This document shows positions 23,512 through 33,940 of a stretch of 53,607 nucleotides of DNA, piece by piece (position 1 is the stretch's first letter; each line of letters begins with the position of its first letter). Origin of the DNA: Rhodoferax sp. (lineage in GTDB: Bacteria; Pseudomonadota; Gammaproteobacteria; Burkholderiales; Burkholderiaceae_C); contig JAIFLV010000036.1 of the NCBI GenBank assembly GCA_020048895.1, positions 1-53,607 on the forward strand, read 5' to 3'. The position numbers and the translations under genes are program-made. The notes below the pieces were generated by a model. That model was not told the origin of the DNA, searched no databases, and saw only the letters and a list, made by a program, of their open reading frames with translations.

Positions 23512-25041
23512 CTAATTTTGGTACTGCTGGCGCAACAGGTTCTTTTGCACTTTCCCCATGGCGTTGCGCGGCAACTCCGGCACGACCACACAACGTTTGG
23601 GTATCTTGAAGTTTGCCAGCATGGCCTTGAGGGTAACCAGAATTCCCGCGGGATCCAACGTAGCGCCTGATTTCGCTGTCACTACAGCGATACCTACCTC
23701 ACCAAAGTCGGCATCCGGCACGCCGACCACCGCACTTTCAGCCACGCCCGGCAACGCATTGATGTAGCCTTCGATCTCGGCGGGATAGACGTTGTAGCCA
23801 CCGCTGATGATCAGGTCCTTGCTGCGCCCCACGATGGTGACGTAACCTGCGGCATCGATATGCCCGACATCGCCAGTCTTGAAATATCCATCCGGGGTGA
23901 ACTCTTCGGCGGTTTTCTCCGGCATTTGCCAGTAGCCACAAAACACGCCGGGGCCCTTGACCTGGATGGCGCCGATGGCCCCCACCGGCAAGGCTTGCCC
24001 AGCCTCACCCAGGATGCGCAACTGAACGCCAGGCAGAGGCTGGCCCACAGTGCCGCCGAGACGCGGACCATCTTCGCTGCGGCACGGGTTCGAAGTGAGC
24101 ATCACGGTCTCACTCATGCCGTAACGCTCGAGGATGGTGTGCCCGGTGCGTTTTTCCCATTGCGTGAACGTCTCCAGCAGTAGCGGCGCCGAACCGGAGA
24201 TAAACAGCCGCATGTTGCGCACGACCGACTGGTTCAGTCCCGGCTCCGCCAGCAAGCGCACATACAGCGTGGGCACCCCCATAAACACCGTAGCCCTGGG
24301 CAATTGCCCCAGTACCACCTGTGGGTCAAACCTGGCACACCACAGCATCTTGCTGCCGTTGATCAACGCGCCATGAATCGCCACAAAGAGTCCGTGCACG
24401 TGAAAGATCGGCAAGGCGTGGAGCAACACGTCTCCACCCTCCTCCGCACCACGCCAGCCCCAGTAGTCCTTGAGCACCAGCGCATTGCTCAGGAGATTGC
24501 CATGGCTGAGCATGGCGCCCTTGCTGCGACCGGTGGTGCCACTCGTGTAAATGATGGCTGCCAACGCGTCGGGAAGAACCGGGCGAACGGCATGGCTGCG
24601 CGGGAACTGCGACGCCCGGTCCAGCAGCGAACCGGTGCGATCGTCGTTGAGAGTGAAAACATGGCCGGTACCCGCCTTGAAAGCCAGCTTGCTGAGCCAG
24701 CCAAAATTTCGCCCGGTGCAAACTACCACTGCAGGCGTCGCATTGCCGATGAAGTAGGCCATCTCGGCGCTCTGGTAGGCGGTATTCAGGGGCACATACA
24801 CCATTGCGGCACGCAAAGTGGCCAGGTACAGGATCAACGCCTCTACCGACTTTTCTACCTGAACCGCAATGCGAGCGCCGATCGGGAGATCGAGCGACTC
24901 CAGCATGTTGGCAACCATGGCGCTGGCCTCTTCCAGGTCTTGCCATGAATAGCACAGCCCGGAGTCGGTCTCGACGGCGCAGCTGCCAAGATTTGAAGGG
25001 AATGCAGCGCACAGGGCGCTGTAGAGGTTGGCATTCTTCAT
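23512..25041 (-). CDS. matB: Malonyl-CoA synthetase (AMP-forming acyl-CoA synthetase, MatB type)
   Basis: Class I adenylate-forming ligase of 509 residues. The ATP loop IIYTSGTTGRSKGAMLSHGN, LPIFHVHGL, YGMSETVM, KTGDVGHID and the catalytic-lysine region PRNAMGKVQKN are present. The FHVHGLFVAIHG and ERYGMSE segments resemble MatB-type enzymes. It would make malonyl-CoA from malonate, CoA and ATP. Another short dicarboxylate or acyl substrate cannot be excluded. It lies 41 bp after the enoyl-CoA hydratase on the same strand. Confidence 0.85.
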   Translation of the reverse strand: MKNANLYSALCAAFPSNLGSCAVETDSGLCYSWQDLEEASAMVANMLESLDLPIGARIAVQVEKSVEALILYLATLRAAMVYVPLNTAYQSAEMAYFIGNATPAVVVCTGRNFGWLSKLAFKAGTGHVFTLNDDRTGSLLDRASQFPRSHAVRPVLPDALAAIIYTSGTTGRSKGAMLSHGNLLSNALVLKDYWGWRGAEEGGDVLLHALPIFHVHGLFVAIHGALINGSKMLWCARFDPQVVLGQLPRATVFMGVPTLYVRLLAEPGLNQSVVRNMRLFISGSAPLLLETFTQWEKRTGHTILERYGMSETVMLTSNPCRSEDGPRLGGTVGQPLPGVQLRILGEAGQALPVGAIGAIQVKGPGVFCGYWQMPEKTAEEFTPDGYFKTGDVGHIDAAGYVTIVGRSKDLIISGGYNVYPAEIEGYINALPGVAESAVVGVPDADFGEVGIAVVTAKSGATLDPAGILVTLKAMLANFKIPKRCVVVPELPRNAMGKVQKNLLRQQYQN

Positions 25042-25082
25042 GGCAAGAGGTCCCGGGGCGTGTAGCGTTTCGATGGCGGCTC

Positions 25083-25898
25083 TCAGAACTTGGGCGTTCG
25101 TTTTTGAGCAAATGCCAGGATGCCCTCGCGATGCTCATCGGACGCAGCGTACCGGTAAGCATCCGCTACCAAATTTATAGCTGCTTGCGCTTGCTGCGCC
25201 TGCGTCAAAACCCTTAAAGCCTGTTTGTTTGCGCGGGTCGCGAGGGGTGCCAATGCCACCATCCGGTCCACCAGGCGTTGCACAGTGACAGCGACCTGCT
25301 GCGACTCGGCAAGCTGGTTCAGAAAGCCACGCTGCAGCATGGTGGGTGCATCGAGCACTGCCGCCGACAGCAGCATCTCGCGGGCCGTCAGTTCACCGAC
25401 CGCGCCCAGCACCAGCGCCGCCTCGCGCGGGGCCATCGGGAACCCCAGCTTTGCAATGGGCGCACCAAAGCGGGACGCTTGGCAGGCCACGCGCAGGTCA
25501 CAGCAACTGGCAATTTCAACGCCGGCCCCCATGCAATTGCCCTGGATCTGCGCAACGATCGGCACATCACAGGCGAGCATGGCCTGCAGAGCGCCCCAGA
25601 CCTCGTTTTCATGGAAGTCCCGCAAGCTGGACTCGACGAATCGAAAGTCCGGGTACTCTGAAATATCCCCACCGGCACAAAAATTTCCATCAGCACCTTG
25701 CACTACAGCACATCGCACCTGCGCATCGCTCTGAATCCGCAAAAAGACCGACCGCAGATCGCTCCACATGGCACGCGACATGGCATTGAACTTTGCCGGA
25801 TTCACCAGCGTCACGTCGGCCACTGGCCCGACGATCTGCAGGCGCACGCAACCCGGCGCGACTGGTTCCGAAACGTTCAAATTTGCTCCCATATCCAT
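25083..25898 (-). CDS. Enoyl-CoA hydratase/isomerase family protein
   Basis: Crotonase-fold protein of 271 residues. Seen: AVVQGADGNFCAGGDISEYP, the first oxyanion-hole loop (CAGGDI), and QIQGNCMGAGVEIASCCDLR, the second (G-x-CMGAG). The acidic catalytic residues of true hydratases are not certain here (FGAPIAKLGFPMAP follows), so the exact reaction is open. Part of the C-terminal helix region is encoded by repeat R2, read in frame. It is in line with the malonyl-CoA synthetase gene. Confidence 0.88.
   Translation of the reverse strand: MDMGANLNVSEPVAPGCVRLQIVGPVADVTLVNPAKFNAMSRAMWSDLRSVFLRIQSDAQVRCAVVQGADGNFCAGGDISEYPDFRFVESSLRDFHENEVWGALQAMLACDVPIVAQIQGNCMGAGVEIASCCDLRVACQASRFGAPIAKLGFPMAPREAALVLGAVGELTAREMLLSAAVLDAPTMLQRGFLNQLAESQQVAVTVQRLVDRMVALAPLATRANKQALRVLTQAQQAQAAINLVADAYRYAASDEHREGILAFAQKRTPKF
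25164..25204 (+). repeat. Interspersed repeat copy R2 (inside the hydratase gene)
   Basis: Contains GCTACCAAATTTATAGCTGC followed by TTGCGC and CCTGCG, a clear family member. It is read on the opposite strand as an Ala/Gln-rich helix within the enoyl-CoA hydratase. Confidence 0.55.
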
Positions 25899-25932
25899 AG
25901 CTTGCTACGCAACATGCACGGGCGATGGAGCC

Positions 25933-26751
25933 CTATTTCGCCATAGAGACTGGACGTGACCCGAACCACCACCAGAGCACCGCACCACCGGCCACCATGG
26001 GCACACAGAGCCATTGCCCCATGCTCATTCCCAGTGCGAGCAAGCCCAGATGCGCATCAGGCTCCCGGAAAAACTCTGCAATAAAGCGAAACACGCCATA
26101 GCCGAGAAGGAACATGGCCGAAACCTGCCCCGGCTTGCGTTCCTTGCTGGCATACCACCACAGCAAGACAAACAGCAGCAGACCCTCCAGGAGGAACTGG
26201 TATACCTGCGACGGGTGGCGCGGCAGGTCGCCTGCACCGCGGAATACCATGCCCCATGGCAGGGTGGGATCGGCAAGACGCCCCCACAATTCACCGTTGA
26301 TGAAGTTGCCGACCCGACCTGCTGCCAGACCGGTCGGAACACAGGGCGCGACAAAGTCCGCCACCTGCCAAAACCCTTTCTTGCGCGAATGGGCATACCA
26401 CGCCATGGCGGCAATCACCCCCAGCATGCCGCCATGAAAACTCATGCCGCCCTGCCAGACGGCAAACACCTCCAGCGGATGGGATGCGTAATAGGCCGGC
26501 TTATAAAACAGGCAGTAGCCGATGCGTCCACCCAGCACCACCCCCAAGACACCCAGGAAGAGGATGTCCTCCACGTCACGGAACGCCCATGCAGCGCTGC
26601 CACGCAGCGTTTGGAAGGGCGGATGGCGCAACCTGCGCGACCCCAACCACATGAAGAGCCCAAAGGCCGCCAGATACGTCAAGCCATACCAATGCACGGC
26701 AACCGGCCCCAGTTGCAGTGCAACCGGGTCAATCTGTCGATGAATCAGCAT
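25933..26751 (-). CDS. lgt: Prolipoprotein diacylglyceryl transferase
   Basis: Integral inner-membrane enzyme that adds diacylglycerol to the lipobox Cys of prolipoproteins. It has 272 residues and about seven helices. Seen: [11 protein letters not shown] near the N-terminus, SFHGGMLGV (catalytic His region), [14 protein letters not shown] (the Lgt signature) and [16 protein letters not shown] at 26751 overlaps the ilvD stop (TGATG), so it is translationally coupled to ilvD. This ilvD-lgt order is, from memory, common in Burkholderiales. Confidence 0.97.
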   Translation of the reverse strand: MLIHRQIDPVALQLGPVAVHWYGLTYLAAFGLFMWLGSRRLRHPPFQTLRGSAAWAFRDVEDILFLGVLGVVLGGRIGYCLFYKPAYYASHPLEVFAVWQGGMSFHGGMLGVIAAMAWYAHSRKKGFWQVADFVAPCVPTGLAAGRVGNFINGELWGRLADPTLPWGMVFRGAGDLPRHPSQVYQFLLEGLLLFVLLWWYASKERKPGQVSAMFLLGYGVFRFIAEFFREPDAHLGLLALGMSMGQWLCVPMVAGGAVLWWWFGSRPVSMAK

Positions 26752-28610
26752 CAGTCGTCCAGCAGGGATAGGTCGCGCACCGCCCCTTTGTCTGCGGAAA
26801 TCACCAATTTGGCATAGGCCTTCAATGCGGCAGACACCTTGCGCTTGCGCGCAAGCGACGGCTTCCAGCCGAGCTTGTCCTGCTCCAAGCGACGATTGGC
26901 CAGTTCCTCATCCGACACCAGTACGTTGATGCTGCGCTTGGGGATATCAATGCGGATGCGGTCGCCATTGCGCACCAGACCAATGGCGCCACCCGCGGCC
27001 GCCTCGGGCGACGCGTGGCCGATGGACAGGCCGGAAGTGCCCCCCGAAAAACGCCCATCGGTGAGCAGCGCGCAGGCTTTGCCCAAGCCTTTGGACTTGA
27101 TGTAGCTGGTGGGGTAAAGCATTTCCTGCATGCCGGGGCCACCCTTGGGACCTTCGTACCGGATGATCACCACTTCACCGGGCAGCACCTGGTCGCCCAA
27201 GATGCGCTCGACCGCCTCGTCCTGCGATTCAAACACCCGTGCCGGGCCTTCAAACACCATCAGACTGTCGTCCACGCCGGCGGTTTTCACCACGCAGCCA
27301 TTCAGGGCGATGTTGCCCACCAGCACCGCCAGACCACCATCCTTGGAGAAAGCATGCTCACCGCTGCGAATGCAACCCTCAGTGCGGTCGGTATCCAGGC
27401 TGGGCCAACGGGCTGCCTGGCTGAAGGCTACTTGTGTGGGAATACCACCGGGGCCGGCCATGTAGAAGGTTTTTACTGAATCCGCCGGACTGCGGGCAAT
27501 GTCCCACTGGTCCAGCGCGTCTTTCATGGTCTTGCTGTGCACGGTGGGAACATCGGTGTGCAAGCGGCCCGCGCGATCCAGCTCGCCCAGAATGCCCATG
27601 ATGCCACCGGCGCGGTGCACGTCTTCGATGTGGTACTTGTTGGTGTTGGGCGCGACCTTGCACAACTGCGGCACGATCTTGGACATGCGGTCGATGTCGG
27701 CCATGGTGAAGTCGATTTCAGCCTCTTGCGCGATGGCCAGAATGTGCAGGATGGTGTTGGTGGAGCCGCCCATCGCAATGTCCAGCGCAATCGCGTTCTC
27801 GAACGCCTTGAAGCCCATGGAGCGTGGCAGGATGGAAGTGTCATCCTGCTCGTAGTAGCGCTTGCACAGTTCCACCGCCAGACTGCCTGCACGCTTGAAC
27901 AGTTGCTCACGGTCAGCGTGCGTGGCCACCACCGTGCCGTTGCCGGGCAATGACAGGCCCAGGGCTTCGGTCAGGCAGTTCATGGAATTGGCGGTGAACA
28001 TCCCCGAGCAGCTGCCGCAGGTAGGGCAGGCAGAGCGCTCCACCTCGGCCACATCGGCGTCGCTCACCTTGTCGTCTGCGGCCATCACCATGGCGTCGAT
28101 CAGGTCCAACTTTTTAAACTCGATCTTCTGGGTGGTGGGGTTGAGCAGCTTGACCTTGCCGGCTTCCATCGGTCCGCCCGAAACGAACACGACCGGGATA
28201 TTGATCCGCATGGCGGCCATCAGCATACCGGGGGTGATCTTGTCGCAGTTGGAGATGCAGACCATGGCGTCCGCGCAATGGGCGTTGACCATGTACTCGA
28301 CGCTATCGGCAATGATGTCGCGGCTGGGCAGCGAATACAGCATGCCGTCGTGGCCCATGGCGATGCCGTCGTCTACAGCAATGGTGTTGAATTCTTTGGC
28401 AACACCGCCTGCCGCTTCAATTTCACGAGCTACCAGCTGTCCCAGGTCCTTCAGGTGCACGTGTCCAGGAACAAACTGCGTGAACGAATTGACCACGGCA
28501 ATGATCGGCTTACTGAAGTCGTCGTCTTTCATGCCGGTGGCGCGCCACAAGGAGCGCGCACCTGCCATGTTGCGACCGGCGGTGGAAGTTTTCGAACGGT
28601 AAACGGGCAT
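26751..28610 (-). CDS. ilvD: Dihydroxy-acid dehydratase
   Basis: Fe-S enzyme of valine/isoleucine/leucine synthesis that dehydrates 2,3-dihydroxy-acids to 2-oxo-acids. It has 619 residues, the long E. coli-like form. Fe-S cysteines lie in [16 protein letters not shown] and [16 protein letters not shown], and the C-terminal signature is [20 protein letters not shown]. It is followed without a gap by lgt. Confidence 0.98.
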   Translation of the reverse strand: MPVYRSKTSTAGRNMAGARSLWRATGMKDDDFSKPIIAVVNSFTQFVPGHVHLKDLGQLVAREIEAAGGVAKEFNTIAVDDGIAMGHDGMLYSLPSRDIIADSVEYMVNAHCADAMVCISNCDKITPGMLMAAMRINIPVVFVSGGPMEAGKVKLLNPTTQKIEFKKLDLIDAMVMAADDKVSDADVAEVERSACPTCGSCSGMFTANSMNCLTEALGLSLPGNGTVVATHADREQLFKRAGSLAVELCKRYYEQDDTSILPRSMGFKAFENAIALDIAMGGSTNTILHILAIAQEAEIDFTMADIDRMSKIVPQLCKVAPNTNKYHIEDVHRAGGIMGILGELDRAGRLHTDVPTVHSKTMKDALDQWDIARSPADSVKTFYMAGPGGIPTQVAFSQAARWPSLDTDRTEGCIRSGEHAFSKDGGLAVLVGNIALNGCVVKTAGVDDSLMVFEGPARVFESQDEAVERILGDQVLPGEVVIIRYEGPKGGPGMQEMLYPTSYIKSKGLGKACALLTDGRFSGGTSGLSIGHASPEAAAGGAIGLVRNGDRIRIDIPKRSINVLVSDEELANRRLEQDKLGWKPSLARKRKVSAALKAYAKLVISADKGAVRDLSLLDD

Positions 28611-28658
28611 GGTAGTGGTTTGTTACGATAAAAAAAGACAAAAATATGTAGCAGCGAT

Positions 28659-28907
28659 CTAACGGCGCTTGTTGCGGGAACTCAGGGTGCCGATGGCGTC
28701 CTTGTTCTTGTCAATGCGTTCCTGCTTGCGCTTGTTTTCGTGCTCCATCGCCTTGCGCTTGGTGTAGCCCGAAGCATCGGCCCAGGACCACCACGCGACT
28801 GCCAGACCAAAAGGCGCCAGCACGATCAGCCAGCTCCAGGCAGCCACCGGATCAATCTCCAGAAATTTCATTGCCAAAAGGATGATGCCCACACCCAAAA
28901 AATACAT
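28659..28907 (-). CDS. TIGR04438 family Trp-rich small membrane protein
   Basis: An 82-residue protein (MYFLGVGIILLAMKFLEIDP) with two membrane helices. The Trp-rich second helix (VAAWSWLIVLAPFGLAVAWW) is followed by SWADASGYTKRKAMEHENKR and a basic tail ending RNKRR. This matches the small Trp-rich family seen in Burkholderiales; function unknown. The start is ATG at 28907 because GGAG lies six bases before it; a TTG four codons earlier overlaps that site. It lies 48 bp upstream of ilvD on the same strand. Confidence 0.85.
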   Translation of the reverse strand: MYFLGVGIILLAMKFLEIDPVAAWSWLIVLAPFGLAVAWWSWADASGYTKRKAMEHENKRKQERIDKNKDAIGTLSSRNKRR

Positions 28908-28913
28908 TTGTAT

Positions 28914-28917
28914 CTCC
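28914..28917 (-). promoter_or_regulatory. Ribosome binding site deciding the Trp-rich protein start
   Basis: GGAG on the minus strand, six bases before ATG 28907. It argues against the upstream TTG. Confidence 0.6.
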
Positions 28918-29087
28918 AATCAGTCTGTTGTTTCAATGGTAGCAGCCTGCAGCGACTGTGCATTCGTCGCGCCAAAGCGTCCTTTCTTCACGGCAGGCTG
29001 CAGTCCGTCGCAAAGGTCGCGCAATTCGCGCCTAAGCTGCCTACATTCTCTCCCACGGACCACGGTGGTTCGTATATGGAGAGATCA

Positions 29088-29276
29088 ATGAACACAGCCC
29101 GCTTCGACCGTTTGACCGCCCTGGTGGTAGCCTTTGTCATGACCGTCAGCCTCAATGGTGCCATGCTCTGGAAGTTCGACTCGGTAGCAAAAGAAGCCAC
29201 GGTGGCACAGCGGAATCACACGGCCACTGCGATAACACTCAATACCGTGACCGCTACTTTGGCACATGCCGCCTGA
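29088..29276 (+). CDS. Small hypothetical protein, 62 aa
   Basis: MNTARFDRLTALVVAFVMTV opens the protein and includes a single hydrophobic segment; the rest is polar and Thr/Ala-rich (NHTATAITLNTVTATLAH). It is probably membrane-anchored or secreted with an uncleaved signal. A GGAGAG ribosome site lies just before the ATG, which supports real translation. I recognise no family. It is followed 12 bp later by another tiny membrane protein. Confidence 0.65.
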   Translation: MNTARFDRLTALVVAFVMTVSLNGAMLWKFDSVAKEATVAQRNHTATAITLNTVTATLAHAA

Positions 29277-29288
29277 AGGCCTTGACGC

Positions 29289-29483
29289 ATGCTCAATATC
29301 CTCATTTGGCTGGTGGTTTTCATGCTGTGCTGGCCGTTGGCATTGCTGGCACTGCTGTTGTGGCCCCTCGTCTGGCTACTCTCCATTCCGCTGCGCTTGA
29401 TCGGCATTGGCGTTGGCGCCGCACTGGCACTCATCAGGGCAGTGCTGTTCCTGCCTGCGCGCCTGTTGGGTTACCGGGCCTGA
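29289..29483 (+). CDS. Small hydrophobic membrane protein, 64 aa
   Basis: Almost entirely hydrophobic with two helices (ILIWLVVFMLCWPLALLALL and RLIGIGVGAALALIRAVLFL) and a short basic end (PARLLGYRA). Function unknown. It lies just before a two-way terminator, as expected for the last gene of a short plus-strand unit with the 62-aa protein. Confidence 0.7.
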   Translation: MLNILIWLVVFMLCWPLALLALLLWPLVWLLSIPLRLIGIGVGAALALIRAVLFLPARLLGYRA

Positions 29484-29491
29484 GAGAAAAA

Positions 29492-29524
29492 ACCCCGGCG
29501 CCAGATGGACAGCCGGGGTCTTTT
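29492..29524. terminator. Bidirectional terminator between the small membrane gene and acs
   Basis: Stem ACCCCGGC (29492-29499) with GCCGGGGT (29512-29519). CTTTT follows on the plus strand and a T-run (from 29486-29491) on the minus strand. It serves the 64-aa gene and the end of acs, which converge here. Confidence 0.85.
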
Positions 29525-29545
29525 CAATCACACAAGGAACAAGCT

Positions 29546-31543
29546 TCAATAGGCTTGACCCAACTGATCCAGGATGGCTGGGTTTTCCAAGGTCGATGTG
29601 TCTTGCGTGATCGACTCTCCCTTGGCCAGCGAACGCAACAAGCGGCGCATGATCTTGCCCGAACGCGTCTTGGGCAGGTTTTCGCCAAAGCGGATGTCCT
29701 TGGGCTTGGCAATCGGGCCAATCTCCTTGGCAACCCAGTCACGCAACTCCTTGGCAATGGCCTTGGCCTCATCGCCGCTGGGACGTGAGCGTTTGAGCAC
29801 CACGAATGCGCAAATCGCCTCACCGGTCAGGTCATCAGGGCGACCCACTACCGCTGCTTCTGCCACCAGATCGGTCTTGGCGACCAAAGCCGACTCAATC
29901 TCCATCGTGCCCATGCGGTGACCCGAGACGTTGAGCACGTCATCGATACGGCCTGTAATACGGAAGTAACCACGGTCGGCGCTGCGCACCGCGCCGTCGC
30001 CGGCCAGATACAGCTTGCCGCCCATTTCCTCCGGGAAATAGCTCTTCTTGAAACGCTCTGGATCGTTCCAGATGGTGCGAATCATCGAGGGCCATGGGCG
30101 CTTGACGACCAGAATACCACCAGTGCCATTGGGAATGTCGTTGCCCACCTCATCGACGATTCCGGCCATGATGCCAGGCAACGGCAACGTGCAGCTGCCA
30201 GGGACCAGCGGGGTGGCACCAGGCATCGGGCTCATCATGTGGCCGCCGGTCTCGGTCTGCCAGAAGGTGTCCACAATCGGGCACTTCTCATGGCCGATGT
30301 TCTTGTAGTACCACATCCAGGCTTCCGGGTTGATGGGCTCACCCACCGAGCCGAGAATACGCAGGCTGCTCAAGTCCGAACGGTCCGGGTGCACCTTCGC
30401 ATCGCTCTCAGCGGCCTTGATCAATGAACGGATGGCAGTGGGCGCTGTGTAGAAGATAGTGCACTTGTGGCGCTCGATCATTTGCCAGAAGCGTCCGGCA
30501 TTGGGGAAGGTCGGAACGCCTTCGAAAATGATCTGTGTCGCACCGGCCGCCAAGGGGCCATAGGCGACATAGGTGTGGCCGGTAATCCAGCCAATGTCGG
30601 CGGTGCACCAGAAGATATCGTCCGGCTTCAGGTCAAACGTCCAGTCCATGGTGAGCTTGGCCCACAGCAGATAGCCACCAGTGGAGTGCTGTACCCCCTT
30701 GGGTTTGCCGGTCGAACCAGAGGTGTACAAAATGAACAGCGGATGCTCGGCACCCACCGCCACCGGCGCGCACTCGGTGCTCTTGCCGGCGAGCGCTTCG
30801 GTAAAAGTCTTGTCGCGTCCAGCCACCATGTTGCAGCTTGTCTGGGTACGCTGGTACACGTACACGTTCTTGATGGACTCACACCCACCCATCGCCAAGC
30901 CTTCGTCCACGATGGCCTTCAATGGCAACTCTTTGCCGCCGCGCATCTGGTAGTTGGACGTGATCACTGCTACGGCACCGGCGTCAATGATGCGTTCCTG
31001 CAATGCCTTGGCTGAGAAACCGCCAAACACCACGCTATGGGTGGCACCAATGCGGGCGCAGGCCTGCATGGCAATCACACCTTCGAGCGTCATGGGCATG
31101 TAGACCAGCACGCGATCGCCCTTCTGAATGCCGTCGGCCTTGAGTGCATTGGCAAACTGGCTCACTTTGGCCAGCAATTCCTTGTAAGTGGTCTTGGTAA
31201 CGGCGCCATCATCTGCTTCAAAAATGACTGCGGTCTTGTTTTCAGTGGGTGTGCCGATGTGCTTGTCCAGGCAGTTGGCGGATGCATTGAGTTCGCCGTC
31301 GTCAAACCACTTGTAGAACGGCACGTTGGACTCGTCCAAAGTTTTGGTAAATGGTTTGTTCCAGACCACGTTTTCACGCGCCAGTTTCGCCCAAAAACCT
31401 TCAAAATCGGCTTCAGCCTGCGCACACAGGGCGTTGTAGCCGTCCATACCCGAGATACGGGCATTCTTTACCATCGCTTCGCTTGGAGGAAAAACGCGGT
31501 TTTCAACCAGGACAGACTCAATCGCGGAACTGTGATCACTCAT
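29546..31543 (-). CDS. acs: Acetyl-CoA synthetase
   Basis: AMP-forming acetate activation, giving acetyl-CoA. It has 665 residues, the usual Acs length. Seen: [20 protein letters not shown] (ATP loop), the [11 protein letters not shown] acyl-pocket region with its Trp, [18 protein letters not shown] (hinge) and [11 protein letters not shown] with the catalytic, acetylation-regulated Lys. ATG at 31543 has an AAGGAGA site. It is divergent from the TIGR00645 gene and ends at a terminator. The upstream GNAT gene at 2431-2910 is not evidently linked. Confidence 0.98.
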   Translation of the reverse strand: MSDHSSAIESVLVENRVFPPSEAMVKNARISGMDGYNALCAQAEADFEGFWAKLARENVVWNKPFTKTLDESNVPFYKWFDDGELNASANCLDKHIGTPTENKTAVIFEADDGAVTKTTYKELLAKVSQFANALKADGIQKGDRVLVYMPMTLEGVIAMQACARIGATHSVVFGGFSAKALQERIIDAGAVAVITSNYQMRGGKELPLKAIVDEGLAMGGCESIKNVYVYQRTQTSCNMVAGRDKTFTEALAGKSTECAPVAVGAEHPLFILYTSGSTGKPKGVQHSTGGYLLWAKLTMDWTFDLKPDDIFWCTADIGWITGHTYVAYGPLAAGATQIIFEGVPTFPNAGRFWQMIERHKCTIFYTAPTAIRSLIKAAESDAKVHPDRSDLSSLRILGSVGEPINPEAWMWYYKNIGHEKCPIVDTFWQTETGGHMMSPMPGATPLVPGSCTLPLPGIMAGIVDEVGNDIPNGTGGILVVKRPWPSMIRTIWNDPERFKKSYFPEEMGGKLYLAGDGAVRSADRGYFRITGRIDDVLNVSGHRMGTMEIESALVAKTDLVAEAAVVGRPDDLTGEAICAFVVLKRSRPSGDEAKAIAKELRDWVAKEIGPIAKPKDIRFGENLPKTRSGKIMRRLLRSLAKGESITQDTSTLENPAILDQLGQAY

Positions 31544-31683
31544 GGGCAGGTCTCCTTCAAGTTAGTAAAAGTTGCGAGAATGTCGTGGGTTGCACTTACA
31601 ACGCACTGACTGGCCTCAAACTTACATGGCACTGCCTGCTTGGCGGGATTTACAGGAACACGCAAGCCTACAATTGCGAGCTT

Positions 31684-32352
31684 ATGAAGCCTAAAACCCA
31701 CGCCATCGATTCCTCTGCATCCGGCGCGCCCCGCCGTATGCGTCCCTTGCCAAGTTTCATCTTTGCCAGCCGCTGGCTCCAACTTCCCCTTTATCTGGGA
31801 CTGATTGCCGCCCAGGGCGTCTATGTTTTTCACTTCTGGATCGAATTGGTGCACCTGCTCGAAGCCGCCTTTGGCAGCCAGACGGCGCTGCAGGCCCTGA
31901 TTACCAGTATCGGGTACAAGGAACCCACCACAGTGGTGACCAATGCGCTGGGCGAGACCATCACCACCACACTGGCCACAACCGCACTTAACGAAACCAT
32001 CATCATGTTGGTAGTGCTGGCCTTGATTGACGTTGTGATGATCTCTAACCTGCTGATCATGGTGATCGTAGGTGGCTACGAGACTTTTGTCAGTCGGATG
32101 GACCTGGATGGCCACCCGGATCAGCCCGAGTGGCTAAGCCATGTGAATGCCTCGGTACTCAAAGTCAAGTTGGCCACGGCCATCATTGGCATCAGCTCAA
32201 TTCACCTGCTCAAAACCTTCATCAACGCAGCCAATTACGACGAAAAAGTGCTGATTGCGCAAACCGCGATCCACATCACCTTTCTGCTTTCGGCGATGGC
32301 GATTGCCTACACCGACCGCCTGATGTCGCATGCCCCCGGCCAAAGCCACTGA
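31684..32352 (+). CDS. TIGR00645 family (YqhA/UPF0114) membrane protein
   Basis: A 222-residue inner-membrane protein with about four helices. [17 protein letters not shown] at the N-terminus, [20 protein letters not shown] and [13 protein letters not shown] are strong family marks. Its function is unknown. It is a conserved neighbour upstream of the fumarase gene (27 bp gap), probably one transcript. Confidence 0.92.
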   Translation: MKPKTHAIDSSASGAPRRMRPLPSFIFASRWLQLPLYLGLIAAQGVYVFHFWIELVHLLEAAFGSQTALQALITSIGYKEPTTVVTNALGETITTTLATTALNETIIMLVVLALIDVVMISNLLIMVIVGGYETFVSRMDLDGHPDQPEWLSHVNASVLKVKLATAIIGISSIHLLKTFINAANYDEKVLIAQTAIHITFLLSAMAIAYTDRLMSHAPGQSH

Positions 32353-32379
32353 TTTTCAACTCCCAGAGGTCCCTCCACC

Positions 32380-33930
32380 ATGACCGCCATCCGCCAAAAC
32401 GATCTCATTGAATCCGTTGCCGCCGCACTGCAGTACATCAGCTACTACCACCCTGCTGATTACATCGCCCATCTGGCACGCGCCTACGAACGCGAGCAGA
32501 GTGCAGCAGCCAAGGACGCCATCGCACAGATTCTGACCAACAGCAAGATGAGCGCCACGGGTCAGCGCCCGATCTGCCAGGACACCGGCATCGTCAACGT
32601 GTTCCTGAAAGTGGGCATGGATGTGCGCTGGGAAGGTTTCACCGGCAGCCTCGATGACGCCATCAATGAAGGCGTGCGCCGCGGCTACAACCATCCGGAC
32701 AACACCCTGCGCGCCAGCGTGGTGGCAGACCCACAATTCGAGCGCAAGAACACCAAGGACAACACGCCGGCCGTCATCTTCAGCGAAATCGTGCCTGGCA
32801 ATACGCTGGAAGTGACGGTCGCCGCCAAAGGTGGCGGCTCGGAGAACAAGAGCAAGATGGTCATGCTCAACCCGGGAGATAACGTGGTCGAATGGATTCT
32901 CAAAACAGTACCCACCATGGGAGCGGGTTGGTGCCCACCGGGCATGCTGGGGATCGGCATTGGCGGCACCGCCGAGAAAGCAGTTCTGATGGCCAAGGAA
33001 AGCCTGATGGACGACCTCGACATGTACGAATTGCAAGCCAAGGCAGCCAGCGGCGCAGCCCTGTCCAAGGTGGAGGAACTTCGGCTGGAACTCTACGAAA
33101 AGGTTAACGCGCTGGGCATTGGCGCGCAGGGTCTTGGTGGTTTGACCACGGTACTCGATATCAAGATCAAGATGTATCCCACCCACGCGGCCAGCAAACC
33201 GGTGGCGATGATCCCCAACTGTGCAGCCACCCGCCACGCCCACTTTGTGATGGATGGCAGCGGACCGGTGTACCTCACGCCCCCATCGCTGGACTCCTGG
33301 CCCGACGTTGCCTGGAAGCCCGACTATGTAAAGAGCAAAAAGGTGGACCTCAATACCCTGACCAAGGCCGAAGTGGCCAGCTGGAAACCGGGCGACACGC
33401 TACTGCTCAATGGCAAGATGCTCACCGGGCGCGATGCAGCGCACAAGCGCATCAAGGATATGTTGGCCAAGGGCGAAAAGTTGCCGGTGGACTTTACCAA
33501 TCGCGTCATTTACTACGTTGGACCGGTTGATCCCGTGCGCGATGAAGCAGTGGGTCCTGCCGGACCCACGACCGCCACCCGTATGGACGGATTTACCGAG
33601 ATGATGCTGGCCGAAACCGGCCTGATTGCCATGATTGGAAAATCCGAGCGCGGGCCAATCGCCATCGAAGCGATCAAGAAGCACCAAAGTGCGTATCTGA
33701 TGGCAGTGGGTGGGGCCGCCTACCTGGTGTCCAAGGCCATCAAGACCGCCAAGGTGTTGGGGTTTGCCGACCTCGGCATGGAAGCTATCTACGAGTTTGA
33801 TGTGGTCGACATGCCGGTGACAGTGGCTGTTGACGCCGGTGGTACCAGCGCCCACATCACGGGACCCGCCGAGTGGCAGAAAAAGATTGCCAGCGGCGAG
33901 TTCAAGACCATTCCGGTCGCCAGCGCCTGA
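32380..33930 (+). CDS. Fumarate hydratase, class I (4Fe-4S)
   Basis: Converts fumarate to malate in the TCA cycle, using an oxygen-sensitive [4Fe-4S] cluster. It has 516 residues, the FumA/B-type length. Seen: RPICQDTGIVNVFLKVG (first cluster Cys), GIGIGGTAEKAVLMAKES, CAATRHAHFVMDGSGP (second Cys) and GPTTATRMDGF in the C-terminal beta domain. It is preceded closely by the TIGR00645 gene and followed 10 bp later by murI. Confidence 0.97.
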   Translation: MTAIRQNDLIESVAAALQYISYYHPADYIAHLARAYEREQSAAAKDAIAQILTNSKMSATGQRPICQDTGIVNVFLKVGMDVRWEGFTGSLDDAINEGVRRGYNHPDNTLRASVVADPQFERKNTKDNTPAVIFSEIVPGNTLEVTVAAKGGGSENKSKMVMLNPGDNVVEWILKTVPTMGAGWCPPGMLGIGIGGTAEKAVLMAKESLMDDLDMYELQAKAASGAALSKVEELRLELYEKVNALGIGAQGLGGLTTVLDIKIKMYPTHAASKPVAMIPNCAATRHAHFVMDGSGPVYLTPPSLDSWPDVAWKPDYVKSKKVDLNTLTKAEVASWKPGDTLLLNGKMLTGRDAAHKRIKDMLAKGEKLPVDFTNRVIYYVGPVDPVRDEAVGPAGPTTATRMDGFTEMMLAETGLIAMIGKSERGPIAIEAIKKHQSAYLMAVGGAAYLVSKAIKTAKVLGFADLGMEAIYEFDVVDMPVTVAVDAGGTSAHITGPAEWQKKIASGEFKTIPVASA

Positions 33931-33940
33931 GAGCGGCAGC

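Noticed and set aside
28611..28658. Sixth copy of the interspersed repeat near ATGTAGCAGCGATC
   Set aside because: Only a few bases match, and the layout of the other blocks is absent.
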